Positions 1-8,127 of a stretch of DNA of 26,423 bases are shown here, piece after piece. Source of the stretch: JANNRA01 sp031401035. GTDB lineage: Bacteria > Desulfobacterota > Binatia > HRBIN30 > CADEER01. The stretch covers positions 1 through 26,423 of the forward strand of contig JANNRA010000139.1 of assembly GCA_031401035.1 (NCBI GenBank), in the 5' to 3' direction. Position numbers and translations under genes: made by a program. Positions within the stretch are counted from its first letter, which is position 1, and every line of letters starts with the position of its first letter. A model generated the notes under the pieces. It ran no database searches. It worked only from the letters and a program-made list of their open reading frames with translations, and was not told where the DNA came from.

Positions 1-147
1 GGGGGGGGGGGGGGGGGGGGGGCTCTCACTCGTTTGCCCCGTTGCCGCCCGCCGGCTTTTGGGGGGGTGGGGGTTTTTTAACCGCGCCCGTTGCCGGCGG
101 CGCCCATTTTTGGGGGGGGGGGGGGGCCCCCCCCCCCCCCCACCCCC
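1..147. other. Homopolymer-rich contig end, probable artefact
   Basis: The window opens with 22 consecutive G. It then has G7 and G5 runs near 61-73 and a perfect G15 (112-126) followed directly by C15 (127-141), which is itself a perfect inverted repeat. Normal GC-rich coding sequence resumes after about 148. Long poly-G is a known no-signal artefact of two-colour sequencing chemistry, and G-run/C-run fold-backs occur at collapsed contig ends. I see no gene here and would not interpret any ORF in this stretch. Confidence 0.8.
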
Positions 148-187
148 GGATCAAAGTTTCAAACTACGCAAATAATCAAAGCGCCGA

Positions 188-1132
188 TCACGAGCCGGTA
201 CGTACCGCGCGAACCACGCTGTAGTCGGCGGTGCGGTCGCGCCCTTGCGGGAAGCCACCAGGGCCGAAGTAGACGACCCACGCGCCCTGCGAACCCGCGA
301 AGGAAGTAGCAGACCAATGGTCGACGATGCCCTCCGTGCATGAGCACGCCGGATCCGAAATGTCCGTGCAGGCATCGCCGCAGCTCGGACCCTCGAAGGC
401 GACATCTACGGCCGGATAAGTGGGATCCGCGAAGTCGAAGATGCCATGCAGCTCCTGCCACGTCGGCACGCGCCAGTCGGTGTGGCCACCGAAGCTCGCC
501 GTGTTCAGATCGGCTGCCCATGTCCAGGCCGTCCCCCCCACGTCGCACGTGCCCTCGCCACCGGCGCACTCGTCGCAGCCGGTGGTGCCGCCCTCGGCGT
601 TGGCCGCGCACAGCGTCGCCGCGGCGCTGGTCGGCTGGCAGAGCTTGCTGGGGTTGAGCGTACACTGGCCCGACCAGAAGTATCTATTGTCTGCGTCGTG
701 TGGGTTGGACAAGTTCGTCTCACCATCGCGCTCGACCTTCTTCTCCCACGTCAACCCCAACTTGTTGTCGCGGATGGTCCCATCGCCGTTGTCCGCGAAG
801 CGCGGCTCACCCGACAGTTGCCAGGCGGTGCCCAGCGTGTTGCGCGTCAGGTCCGCCGTCTGCGCGCTCAGGTCGCCGCTGGTCGGGCACATGCCGCCCG
901 CCTTGGTCTCGAGGCTGGCCCACTTGGTGCTGAATTTCGAGCCGCACTTGCTGTAGTCGGGCCCCTGCCCCGTCTTCACCGCCTTGGCCTCCGCCTTCAT
1001 GCGGCAGAAGGTGTGGTTGCCCGCCTCCTTCAGCTTGCCCGCCTCGCACTTCTTCGCCGCCGTCAGCCCCAGTGCCGGCATCGCCAGCAGCGCCGACGCC
1101 GCCAGCGCCGTCCCGATCATCGTCTTGCGCAT
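188..1132 (-). CDS. Secreted DUF1566 (Lcl C-terminal domain) protein
   Basis: A 314-residue exported protein of unknown role. The chosen ATG gives a classic signal peptide (MRKTMIGTALAASALLAMPA, cleaved near ALG or LTA). An ATG four codons upstream is possible but adds nothing. Residues about 25-95 form a Cys/Lys-rich segment (KKCEAGKLKEAG, FCRMKAEAKAV, YSKCGSKF, GGMCPTSGD) that I associate with secreted proteins of Binatota/deltaproteobacteria-like genomes. The remainder carries the DUF1566 signatures: FADNGDGTIRDNKLGLTWEKK at its start, then GGHTDWRVPTWQELHGIFD, and finally WSATSFAGSQGAWVVYFGPG with a closing VRAVR. A Cys-rich insertion (CTLNPSKLCQ, CDECAGGEGTC) interrupts the middle and could be disulphide-bonded. 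Family members are often cell-surface or fibrobacter/Legionella-type secreted proteins with carbohydrate-binding-like folds. The function here is not known. The 3' end is close to the artefactual contig edge but the stop codon is intact. Confidence 0.8.
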   Translation of the reverse strand: MRKTMIGTALAASALLAMPALGLTAAKKCEAGKLKEAGNHTFCRMKAEAKAVKTGQGPDYSKCGSKFSTKWASLETKAGGMCPTSGDLSAQTADLTRNTLGTAWQLSGEPRFADNGDGTIRDNKLGLTWEKKVERDGETNLSNPHDADNRYFWSGQCTLNPSKLCQPTSAAATLCAANAEGGTTGCDECAGGEGTCDVGGTAWTWAADLNTASFGGHTDWRVPTWQELHGIFDFADPTYPAVDVAFEGPSCGDACTDISDPACSCTEGIVDHWSATSFAGSQGAWVVYFGPGGFPQGRDRTADYSVVRAVRTGS

Positions 1133-1353
1133 CGTCTCCCCCATCAGGTTTTCCGCCAGCTCTCGGGCCGCGATCGAGCACTATGCCCGCGTGGAAGCAG
1201 CACTGGTGCCTTGGTCACTAGGAAGTCAATTCGGAAAACCCGTGCTGTTCCCGTCGCTTTCATACACCTCTGGCGGCTAATTGCTCTCGGAACTCCCGTG
1301 GCGTGAGATAGGCCGATGCCGCCGGTCTTCACCCCCGCGTCGGACGGCATCCG

Positions 1354-2520
1354 TCACGGCAACCACTCCGGGTCGGCGGTGAAGCTGCGGCGGGAGAGGG
1401 CGGAGCGCAGGACGTCGGCGCCGTCGGCTTGGTCGAGAATCCATCCGGCCTGCGCGCCCACGTCGGTCATCGCGCGCTCCAACACGCGGGCGGCGTGAAT
1501 ACTGTCGCCGCGCCCGGCTTTGATTTCCACGGCGATACGCTGCGCGCCGCGCTCGATGACGAGGTCGATCTCGGCACCATCCGCCGTGCGCCAGAAAAAG
1601 AACTGCGCGTGCGGATGCCGCACCTTTTCCCGGCGGATGATGTCCTCCAGCACGAAGGTCTCCCAGCTCGCGCCATGCACCGGATGGTTGCGCACGTCGT
1701 CGAGCGTGCCGAGGTTCAGCAGGTGATGCAGCAGGCCAGAGTCGCGCAGATAGACCTTGGGCGCTTTGACCAGCCGCTTGCCGACGTTGCGGAAATACGG
1801 CGGCAGACGGCGGATGAGGAACGTCTGCTCCAGGATGTCGAGATGCCGCGCAATGGTGTGGTACGACACGCCGAGGGAGGCGCCGAGCGCGGAGGCGTTG
1901 AGCATCCCGCCCTGCGCGTGCGCGAGCATGGTGAGGAGGCGGCGCAGGAACAGCGGGTCGGCCTGGACGCCGAGCTGCGGCAGGTCGCGTTCGAGGTAGG
2001 TGCGGAGATAGGCGTCCCACCAGTCGCGGAACTTTCCGCGCAACGCATCGGGGAATCCGCCGCGCAGCCAGACGTCGGTCCATCGTTTCTTCGGCGTGCC
2101 GGGCGCGACTTCGGCGACGGTGAGCGGATCGAGTTCGAGGATGCCGACGCGGCCCGCGAGCGATTCGGAGACCTGCCGGATGAGCGTCGGCTGCGCCGAG
2201 CCGAGGAGGATGAAGCGCCCGCGGCGGCGACGGTCGCCGTCGATGAGTCCACGCAGGGCTGCAAAGATCTCCGGGACGCACTGCACTTCATCGAGCACCA
2301 GCGCGCCGCTCCTGCCCGGCAGGCGGCTCTCGATCTGAAACAGCGGGTCGGACGCGAACAACTGCCGCGTGCCGGGCTGCTCCAGATCGAGGTAGGGAGC
2401 CTTGGGGAAGGCCGCGCGGGCCAGCGTGGTCTTGCCCACCTGGCGCGGCCCGAGGATGAGCACCGCCGGAAACTGCCGCGCCAGCTCCGCGAGACGGGGG
2501 GCATGAACGCGATTCCACAT
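1354..2520 (-). CDS. AAA+ ATPase with C-terminal DUF4143 domain
   Basis: A 388-residue cytosolic ATPase of the large AAA/DUF4143 family, which is common in bacteria and archaea but has no settled function. Residues 24-32 are the Walker A motif GPRQVGKTT, and 73-80 (ALVLDEVQ) are Walker B. LLGSAQPTLI near 107-116 fits sensor 1. The segment around 165-185 (DVWLRGGFPDAL) and ERDLPQLG are typical joining motifs. A winged-helix-like region follows (ALGASLGVSYHTIARHLDILEQTFLIRRLPPY). The C-terminal DUF4143 part ends in GAEIDLVIERGAQRIAVEIKAG, a D...ExK pattern like the PD-(D/E)xK nuclease core. It is a single gene divergent from the RNase R gene. It is preceded by a palindrome lying within a promoter-like sequence, which suggests autoregulation or repression. 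Such genes are often horizontally mobile and sit alone, as here. Confidence 0.9.
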   Translation of the reverse strand: MWNRVHAPRLAELARQFPAVLILGPRQVGKTTLARAAFPKAPYLDLEQPGTRQLFASDPLFQIESRLPGRSGALVLDEVQCVPEIFAALRGLIDGDRRRRGRFILLGSAQPTLIRQVSESLAGRVGILELDPLTVAEVAPGTPKKRWTDVWLRGGFPDALRGKFRDWWDAYLRTYLERDLPQLGVQADPLFLRRLLTMLAHAQGGMLNASALGASLGVSYHTIARHLDILEQTFLIRRLPPYFRNVGKRLVKAPKVYLRDSGLLHHLLNLGTLDDVRNHPVHGASWETFVLEDIIRREKVRHPHAQFFFWRTADGAEIDLVIERGAQRIAVEIKAGRGDSIHAARVLERAMTDVGAQAGWILDQADGADVLRSALSRRSFTADPEWLP

Positions 2521-2527
2521 ACCCCGC

Positions 2528-2555
2528 AGATTAGAAGCATCGCTTCTAAAATCAA
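2528..2555 (-). promoter_or_regulatory. Promoter with embedded palindromic operator
   Basis: Read on the minus strand, TTGATT (2550-2555) and TAATCT (2528-2533) are separated by 16 bases, a plausible -35/-10 pair. The arms TTAGAAGC and GCTTCTAA (2531-2538 and 2542-2549, spacer ATC) form a perfect 8-bp inverted repeat filling that spacer and touching the -10. This short AT-rich patch stands out from the GC-rich surroundings. The ATPase start codon lies 7 bases beyond the -10 hexamer, so the transcript could be leaderless. The palindrome is seen directly; the promoter and operator roles are inferred. Confidence 0.55.
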
Positions 2556-2636
2556 GGGTATTGTTTCTCCTGGCGGTCTCAACCGGTCATCGCCCTTGCG
2601 TTGGGTGGCAATTCCGCGCAGCAAGGCGCCTCCACC

Positions 2637-4961
2637 ATGCGAAAGCGGCGCGAGGCACAGGATGACGTCACCGCCTGCCTGGCGTTGCTCGAGCAGCGCT
2701 CGCCGCGGCCGCTGACGCTGCTCGACATGGCGCGCATGCTCGGGCTGGATCACTACGATCGCAAGGCGATCGGCGCGGCCCTCGACGCCGCCGTGGCGGC
2801 CGATCGCCTGCGCCGCATCGGCAAGACGCGCTATCAGTGGCCGCGCGAGGCGGCGGCTGGCGGCGGCCGGGCGCGCACGGATCGCCGGGCGACGGCACGC
2901 CGGTCCGGGTCCGAACTCGAGGGGCGCTACTCGCGCGTGCGCGCCGGCTACGGATTCGTCGAGGTGCTCGGGCGCGCCGCGGCGCGCTTTCCGCGCGACA
3001 TTCTGGTGCCGGCCGGGATGGAGAGCGGCGCGCTGCACGGCGACGGCGTGCGCCTGGAGATCACCCGCCGCGATCCACGCAGCCAGCGCAGCGTCGGCCG
3101 CGTCGTCGCCGTCACGCACAGCGCGCACGAGGAAGTCATCGGCACGCTCGAGCGGCACGGTCGGCGCTGGTTCGCCATCCCCTTCGACGAGCGCCTGCCG
3201 GCCGTCGAGCTGATCGGCGCGACGCCACCGGCCGACGACGCGGCCGGGCTGGTGGCGCGCGTGCGCCTGATCCGCACGGCGGCGGCGGCGGCGACCGGCC
3301 TGCGCGGCACGCTCGACGCGATACTCGGCGCCGCCGATGACCCCGAGGTGCAGTTCCTCGCCATCGCCGGCGAGCACGGCCTGCGCCTGCAGTTCTCCCC
3401 CGCCAGCCAAGCGCAGGCCGATGCTCTTCCCGCCGACCCGGCCGAGACCGACTTCGCCGGCCGCGACGACCTGCGCCACCTGCCGTTCGTCACCATCGAC
3501 GGCGAGACGGCGCGCGACTTCGACGACGCCGTCTGCCTCGCCGCGCGCCCCGACGGCGGCGCCTGCCTGTGGGTCGCCATCGCCGACGTCGCGCACTACG
3601 TCCGCCCCGGCTCCGCCCTCGATGCGGAGGCGGCGGCGCGCGGCACCAGCGTCTACTTCCCGGACCGCGCCATTCCGATGCTGCCGGAGCGGCTGTCGAA
3701 CCACCTCTGCTCGCTGAAGCCGGACTGCGACCGCCTGGTCCTGGTCGCCGAGCTGCACTACGACCGCTCCGGCCAGCGCCGCGCGGTGCGCTGCAGCCGC
3801 GGCGTCATCCGCAGCCGCGCCCGCCTCACGTACACCCAGGTCGCGGCGGTGCTCTCCGACACCGACACGGCCGAGATCCGTGCCTGGCGCGACCAGCTCG
3901 GCGGCCTGGTGCCGCAGCTGCAACACATGCGCGCCCTGATGCAGACCCTGTACACGCAGCGCCTGCGCGCCGGATCGCTCGACCTGGATCTGCCGGAGGC
4001 GCTGGTCGACCTCTCCGAGTCCGGCCGCACGGCCGGCCTGCGCGTCGCGCCGCGCAACGACGCGCACCGCCTGATCGAGGAGTTCATGCTCGAGGCCAAC
4101 CGCGCCGTCGCCGCTTGGCTGCGCGACGAGACCCTGCCGATCCCCTACCGCGTCCACGAGCCGCCGGCGCCCGACGACATCGACGAGCTGAACCAACTGC
4201 TCGGCGTCTTCGGCCTGCACGTCGACTACGACGGCGTCGTCCAGCCGGCCGACGTGCAGCGCCTGCTCGACCAGTTGGAGGGCCGCCGGCTCGGCCGCGT
4301 CCTGTCACGCCAGGTGCTGCGGGCTCTGCGCCAGGCGCAGTACAGCACGCGCAACGTCGGTCACTTCGGGCTCGCCTTCCCGATCTACTGCCACTTCACC
4401 TCGCCGATCCGCCGCTATCCCGATCTGCTGGTGCACCGGCAGATCGGGCGGCTCCTCGACGGCGCCGCCGACCTGGCGCGCAGCCAGGCCGAGGTGATCG
4501 AGGCCGCCTGCGTCGCCAGCTCGCAGGCCGAACGCGCGGCGATGGAGGCCGAGCGCTCCATGCTCGATCTGCGCAAGGCCGACTTCATGCTCGCGCACCT
4601 GCTCGAGCCCGAGCCGGGCACCGTGGTGTCGGTGATCAGCGCCGGGCTCTTCATCGAGCTCGACGCCTACCCCGTCGAGGGCCTGCTGCGCGCCGACGAT
4701 CTGCACGACGACCGCTACGTTTACCTGGAGGCAGAACGCGCCCTCAAGGGAGCGCGGACGCGGCAACGCTATCGCCTCGGCGACCGGGTCGTCGTCGAGG
4801 CCACCAACGTCTCGCTGCAGCGCCGCCAGATCGACTTCGGACTGGTGCGGCGCATCGCTTACGATGGGCCGGCGGAGAGCGCCGCCGAACCGCGTCGCCC
4901 GCGCCCGCGCAAGGGCGGCGCCAGAAAAGCTACGCGCACGTCTGCGAAGCGGCGCACGTGA
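2637..4961 (+). CDS. rnr: RNase R-family 3'-5' exoribonuclease
   Basis: A 774-residue processive 3'-to-5' exoribonuclease (RNase II/R family), which degrades structured RNA and takes part in rRNA and mRNA turnover. Residues about 10-65 look like the N-terminal winged helix of RNase R (LTLLDMARMLGLDHYDRKAI). Residues 95-260 hold the cold-shock-like OB domains (YSRVRAGYGFVEV). The RNB catalytic domain begins near 278 with FVTIDGETARDFDDAV, in which Asp288, Asp294, Asp296 and Asp297 match the magnesium-binding acids. It continues with VAIADVAHYV, GTSVYFPDRAIPMLPERLSN and HFTSPIRRYPDLLVHRQIG. An S1 domain (about 655-745: GTVVSVISAGLFIELDAYPVEGLL) and a basic Arg/Lys tail close the protein. The length and the helix-turn-helix favour RNase R over RNase II. 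An ATG is chosen at 2637, since the upstream TTG adds only non-conserved residues. It is divergent from the ATPase, and a strong palindromic repeat follows its stop. Confidence 0.93.
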   Translation: MRKRREAQDDVTACLALLEQRSPRPLTLLDMARMLGLDHYDRKAIGAALDAAVAADRLRRIGKTRYQWPREAAAGGGRARTDRRATARRSGSELEGRYSRVRAGYGFVEVLGRAAARFPRDILVPAGMESGALHGDGVRLEITRRDPRSQRSVGRVVAVTHSAHEEVIGTLERHGRRWFAIPFDERLPAVELIGATPPADDAAGLVARVRLIRTAAAAATGLRGTLDAILGAADDPEVQFLAIAGEHGLRLQFSPASQAQADALPADPAETDFAGRDDLRHLPFVTIDGETARDFDDAVCLAARPDGGACLWVAIADVAHYVRPGSALDAEAAARGTSVYFPDRAIPMLPERLSNHLCSLKPDCDRLVLVAELHYDRSGQRRAVRCSRGVIRSRARLTYTQVAAVLSDTDTAEIRAWRDQLGGLVPQLQHMRALMQTLYTQRLRAGSLDLDLPEALVDLSESGRTAGLRVAPRNDAHRLIEEFMLEANRAVAAWLRDETLPIPYRVHEPPAPDDIDELNQLLGVFGLHVDYDGVVQPADVQRLLDQLEGRRLGRVLSRQVLRALRQAQYSTRNVGHFGLAFPIYCHFTSPIRRYPDLLVHRQIGRLLDGAADLARSQAEVIEAACVASSQAERAAMEAERSMLDLRKADFMLAHLLEPEPGTVVSVISAGLFIELDAYPVEGLLRADDLHDDRYVYLEAERALKGARTRQRYRLGDRVVVEATNVSLQRRQIDFGLVRRIAYDGPAESAAEPRRPRPRKGGARKATRTSAKRRT

Positions 4962-5010
4962 CGTGGCAGTGGCCAGAATCGGTTCATTCACGACACTGGA
5001 TGGCAGGCCT

Positions 5011-5094
5011 CTGGAGGGCGCCGCCGCGTCGGCGCCTGTTGGATGCGGCGCGCGCCTCCCCTGCAACAGGCGCCGACGGGGCGGCGCCCTCCAG
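5011..5094. repeat. Palindromic intergenic repeat, copy A
   Basis: Two 31-base arms (5011-5041 and 5064-5094) match as an inverted repeat at 30 of 31 positions around a 22-base centre. The arms begin CTGGAGGGCGCC and contain GTCGGCGCCTGTTG. The same sequence, including part of the centre (TTGGATG), recurs inverted at 10901-10985, and a diverged copy lies at 26340-26420. Copy A sits in the convergent gap between the RNase R and P450 genes. There it could also act as a two-way terminator hairpin, though no T-tract follows. It is probably a dispersed REP/MITE-like element. Confidence 0.85.
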
Positions 5095-5144
5095 CGCCCG
5101 CGCCCCGCGGGTGGTGGGAATGAGCGCCTCGCGACGACGGTGCG

Positions 5145-6353
5145 CTAGTGCACCGCCGCCGCGCCGGGAACCACGCGCAACTCATCCAGGCCGCGGAACG
5201 GGCCGCGTTGATGCCAACGCAGCGGATGGTCGGCGGCGAGCGCCAGCCGCGGCCAGCGTCGGCGTAGCGCCGTCAGCATGGTCTCCGCCTCGGCGCGCGC
5301 CAGCGAGGCGCCGAGGCAGAAGTGGGCGCCGTGGGCGAAGGACAGCGCCGTCGGCCCGCCGCGCCCGGGGCGAAACTCGTCCGGGGCGTCGAACACCGCC
5401 GGGTCGCGATTGGCGGCGGCGAGGAAGATCAGTACCGGCTCCAGGGCGCCGATGGCGATGCCGCAGACGCGCGTGGCCTCGAGCGGGATGCGGACGACGA
5501 ACAGCGTCGGCGTCTCGTAGCGGAGGAACTCCGCCACCACCGCGGCGACGGGCCAGCGGCCGGCGACGACGTGCTCCCAGGCGCCGGGCTGGCGCAGCAG
5601 CACCGACAACCCGTTGCTGAAGAGGTCGCGGGTGGTGCGATGGCCGGCGGAGTACAACGTCGCCGCCAGCGACAGCAGCTCGACGCGTTGCAGCCGTTCG
5701 CCGTCCTCTTCGGCGGCGAGCAACGCCGAGAGCAGATCGTCGCCGGGCGCGCGGCGACGCGCGTCGAGCAGCGTGCTGAGGTAGGCGTGAAACGCCTCGG
5801 CCGCCACGAGTGCCCGCTCGCGATCGGCGTCCGACATCGTCAGACCGAGCAGCGGCGCGACATCGTCGCTCCAGCCGGTGAGGCGATCGCGGTCGGCGCT
5901 GGGGACGCCGAGCAGCTCGGAGATGACCAGCGACGGCAGCTGGTGCGCGAAGCGGCGCAGCAGGTCGACCTGCGGCGCGCCGCCGATATCGTCGAGCAGG
6001 TGATCCGCGGTCGCCGCCATCCATGGCGCCAGGTCGGCGACGCGGCGCGGCGTGAAGGCCTTCGAGATCAGGCCGCGGACGCGCGTGTGGTCAGGCGGGT
6101 CGAGGAAATTGATGCGATGGCTCATCTCGTCGCGCGCCGCGCCGGGCGGCAGGGAGCTGACGTAGCGGCCGGCGATCGGACCCGAGGCCATGGCGGGCTG
6201 GCGGAACACCTCCAGCGCCGCCTCGTAGCCGGTCACCGCCCAGAAGCCGCTCTCCAGGCGCGCCACGGGCGCGGCGTCCCGCACGGCGGCGAGCAGCGGG
6301 TAGGGATCGTCGACGCCGGCGAGATCGGTGGGATCGAAGCGGACGGGTGCCAT
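5145..6353 (-). CDS. Cytochrome P450, atypical I-helix
   Basis: A 402-residue soluble bacterial-type (class I) cytochrome P450 mono-oxygenase; the substrate is unknown. The haem-binding loop is FAHGAHFCLGASLAR with the axial thiolate Cys346. The K-helix ExxR is E275-F-L-R278, and the substrate-proximal loop INFLDPPDHTRVRGLISKAF (residues 81-100) is typical of CYP107/CYP105-like enzymes. The I-helix reads AGHRTT at 236-241: the acid of the usual AG(H/x)(E/D)TT, needed for proton delivery to dioxygen, is replaced by Arg239. This could mean altered chemistry (peroxygenase or isomerase-like) or loss of classic mono-oxygenation. It starts 18 bases after the HAD gene on the same strand, so the two are probably co-transcribed with the BtuF-like gene. 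No ferredoxin or reductase gene is nearby. Confidence 0.93.
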   Translation of the reverse strand: MAPVRFDPTDLAGVDDPYPLLAAVRDAAPVARLESGFWAVTGYEAALEVFRQPAMASGPIAGRYVSSLPPGAARDEMSHRINFLDPPDHTRVRGLISKAFTPRRVADLAPWMAATADHLLDDIGGAPQVDLLRRFAHQLPSLVISELLGVPSADRDRLTGWSDDVAPLLGLTMSDADRERALVAAEAFHAYLSTLLDARRRAPGDDLLSALLAAEEDGERLQRVELLSLAATLYSAGHRTTRDLFSNGLSVLLRQPGAWEHVVAGRWPVAAVVAEFLRYETPTLFVVRIPLEATRVCGIAIGALEPVLIFLAAANRDPAVFDAPDEFRPGRGGPTALSFAHGAHFCLGASLARAEAETMLTALRRRWPRLALAADHPLRWHQRGPFRGLDELRVVPGAAAVH

Positions 6354-6371
6354 GCCTGGATCGGGGCCGCG

Positions 6372-7109
6372 TCAGACGAGGTCGAGCAGCTCGGGGATGG
6401 CGCCGATGACGTGGTCGGGCCGCACGCCGTCGGTCGGCGGCGCGGTGTCGGCGCGGTGCCAGATCAGCGCCGTGCGCATGCCCGCGCGCTGGGCGCCGGC
6501 GATGTCCTGCGCCAGCGTGTCGCCGACGAACAGCGCCTCGTGCGGCGCGCAGGCGGCGCGGCGCAGCGCTTCGGCGAAAATCGCCGGCGCCGGTTTACAG
6601 GCACCGACGGCCTCGCTCGACAGCAGCGAGTCGAACTGGGCGCGCACGCCGGCGACATCGAGCAGGTGCGCGAGCTGGTCGTCGTCGATGTTGCTCACCA
6701 TGCCGACATGCAGGCCGCGCGCGCGCAACTGCTGCAGCGTCTCGACGACCCCCGGCCGGAGCTGGAAGTCGCGCCGGTGCAGCGCCCACTGCATGGCGCG
6801 GAAGCGCTCGAGATGGCGGGCGTCGGGCTCGGCGCCGAGGGCGCGCAGCATGCCGGCGGCGGCGTCGCGGAAGAGGTCGCGGTGCAGGTAGAACGGTCGC
6901 GGCAGGTAGTCGCGGAAGACCGCCCGCATCGCCTGGCGCTGGGCGCGCCGGATCGCCGCCAGGTCGGCGTCGATGCCGGCCCATTGCGCCAGCGCCAGGA
7001 TGCTCTCGGCGTCGCCCGGCGCCAGCACCGCGTAGTCGTAGAGAGTGCCGCCGAAGTCGAACAGCACCGCGCGCGTCGCGTCGGGTCGCGACCTGGAGAA
7101 CTCCGCCAC
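6372..7109 (-). CDS. HAD-superfamily hydrolase
   Basis: A 245-residue haloacid-dehalogenase-fold phosphatase, subfamily IA-like. Motif I is LFDFGGTLYD with nucleophile Asp18; the second acid is replaced by Gly, a DFGGT variant common in the family. Motif II is MVSNIDD (Ser139). Motif III Lys172 lies in ACKPAPAIF, and motif IV is FVGDTLAQDIAGA (Asp197, Asp202). The C1 helical cap spans about 25-110. The start codon is GTG. The next in-frame ATG would remove motif I. Because Asp+2 is missing, the substrate cannot be guessed: the activity may be phosphatase or dehalogenase-like. It lies between the BtuF-like and P450 genes in the same direction. Confidence 0.88.
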   Translation of the reverse strand: MAEFSRSRPDATRAVLFDFGGTLYDYAVLAPGDAESILALAQWAGIDADLAAIRRAQRQAMRAVFRDYLPRPFYLHRDLFRDAAAGMLRALGAEPDARHLERFRAMQWALHRRDFQLRPGVVETLQQLRARGLHVGMVSNIDDDQLAHLLDVAGVRAQFDSLLSSEAVGACKPAPAIFAEALRRAACAPHEALFVGDTLAQDIAGAQRAGMRTALIWHRADTAPPTDGVRPDHVIGAIPELLDLV

Positions 7110-7171
7110 GGCCGGACGCTACCCGTGCGCGCGTCATCGCCGCAAGCGGCATCCAGCCTGCCCGCGCGCAT

Positions 7172-7189
7172 GCTGCCCGGACGGGCAGC
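7172..7189 (-). terminator. Hairpin after the BtuF-like gene
   Basis: GCTGCCC GGAC GGGCAGC forms a perfect 7-bp stem with a tetraloop in the 98-base gap between the BtuF-like stop and the HAD start. There is no T-tract, so it may attenuate or mark an mRNA end rather than terminate fully. Confidence 0.35.
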
Positions 7190-7207
7190 GCCGGTGCGCG
7201 ACGCCGC

Positions 7208-8038
7208 CTACCAGCGCTCGGGGTGGAGGAAGCGCGCCACCGCCGCCAGCGTCGCCGCGACGCGCGGCCCCGGGCGCAGCAACTCGTAGGCGCGGTAGCC
7301 GTGGATGCGGCCGTCGCGGACCGCCGGAATGGTCGGGAAGTCACGCCAGAACGCCACCGCGGCGGCGCGGTCGGCGGCTTCCTCGCTGCCCATGCTGGCG
7401 TCGATGATGACCGCCGGCGCCTGCGCGACGATGAACTCGAGGCTGACGTTCGGCCAGGCCTGGCCGCTGGCGGCGGCGAGGTTGACGCCGCGCGCGCGCC
7501 TGATCAGCTCGTCCTGGTAGGTCCCCGCTCCGGCGGCGATGAACGGCGTCCGCCCGACCAGCAGCAGGGTGCGCGGCGGCGCGGCGCCGGCGACGCGCGC
7601 CTCGACCGCCGCCACTTCGCCCTCGATGCGCGCCACCAACGCCGCGCCAGCCGCGCTGACGCCGGCCGCGTCGGCGATGGCGCGGATCGCCACCAGGATC
7701 TCGGCGATGCGCTCCGGGTTCACCACCAGCACGCGCACGCCGAACTCGCGCAGGCGCTCGACGCCGGCGCGATTGCCGGGGCTCGGCACGGCGATGACCA
7801 GATCCGGCCGCCGCGCCAGGATGCGTTCGACGTTGGGCTGCAGGAAGGTGCCGACGCGATCGATCTTCAGCGCCTCGGGCGGATAGTCGCAGTAGGTCGA
7901 CACGCCGACGACGCGATCGCCGAGTCCGAGCGCGAAGAGGGTCTCGGTCACCGACGGCGCCAGCGAGATGATGCGCTGTGCCGCCGAGGCCGGCGCGCCG
8001 AGGGCGAGAAGTATGAGCACGACGCGGAGCGGCACCAT
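7208..8038 (-). CDS. btuF: BtuF-like periplasmic corrinoid-binding protein
   Basis: A 276-residue substrate-binding protein of the TroA/BtuF superfamily, likely the periplasmic partner of an ABC importer for vitamin B12. The ATG at 8038 starts a signal peptide (MVPLRVVLILLALGAPASAA). An earlier start would run antisense through the riboswitch and give no sensible protein. The mature N-terminus RIISLAPSVTETLFALGLGD is the classic BtuF/FhuD-type opening. VGVSTYCDYPPEA, the RRPDLVIA strand and VSLEFIVAQAPAVIIDASMG near residue 215 are typical of BtuF. The divergent cobalamin riboswitch starts about 90 bases away and supports corrinoid rather than haem or siderophore as ligand. No BtuC or BtuD is in the window, so the permease must be encoded elsewhere. 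It is probably the first gene of a minus-strand operon with HAD and P450 genes. Confidence 0.85.
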   Translation of the reverse strand: MVPLRVVLILLALGAPASAAQRIISLAPSVTETLFALGLGDRVVGVSTYCDYPPEALKIDRVGTFLQPNVERILARRPDLVIAVPSPGNRAGVERLREFGVRVLVVNPERIAEILVAIRAIADAAGVSAAGAALVARIEGEVAAVEARVAGAAPPRTLLLVGRTPFIAAGAGTYQDELIRRARGVNLAAASGQAWPNVSLEFIVAQAPAVIIDASMGSEEAADRAAAVAFWRDFPTIPAVRDGRIHGYRAYELLRPGPRVAATLAAVARFLHPERW

Positions 8039-8127
8039 CGCGCATCCTGGCGCGCGCCCGGCGGCGATTTCAACGCGCCGTGGCCGCCGGCCAGGCGCCG
8101 CCGGCCACGTTGACCATCGCGCGTCAG

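Noticed and set aside
1145..1353. TTGACT-like -35 upstream of the DUF1566 gene on the minus strand
   Set aside because: No acceptable -10 at the right spacing; not strong enough to call a promoter.
1716..4220. 834-codon minus-strand open frame
   Set aside because: It is antisense to the RNase R gene and out of frame with the ATPase; its Arg/Ala/Val/Asp-rich translation is typical of shadow frames in GC-rich DNA.
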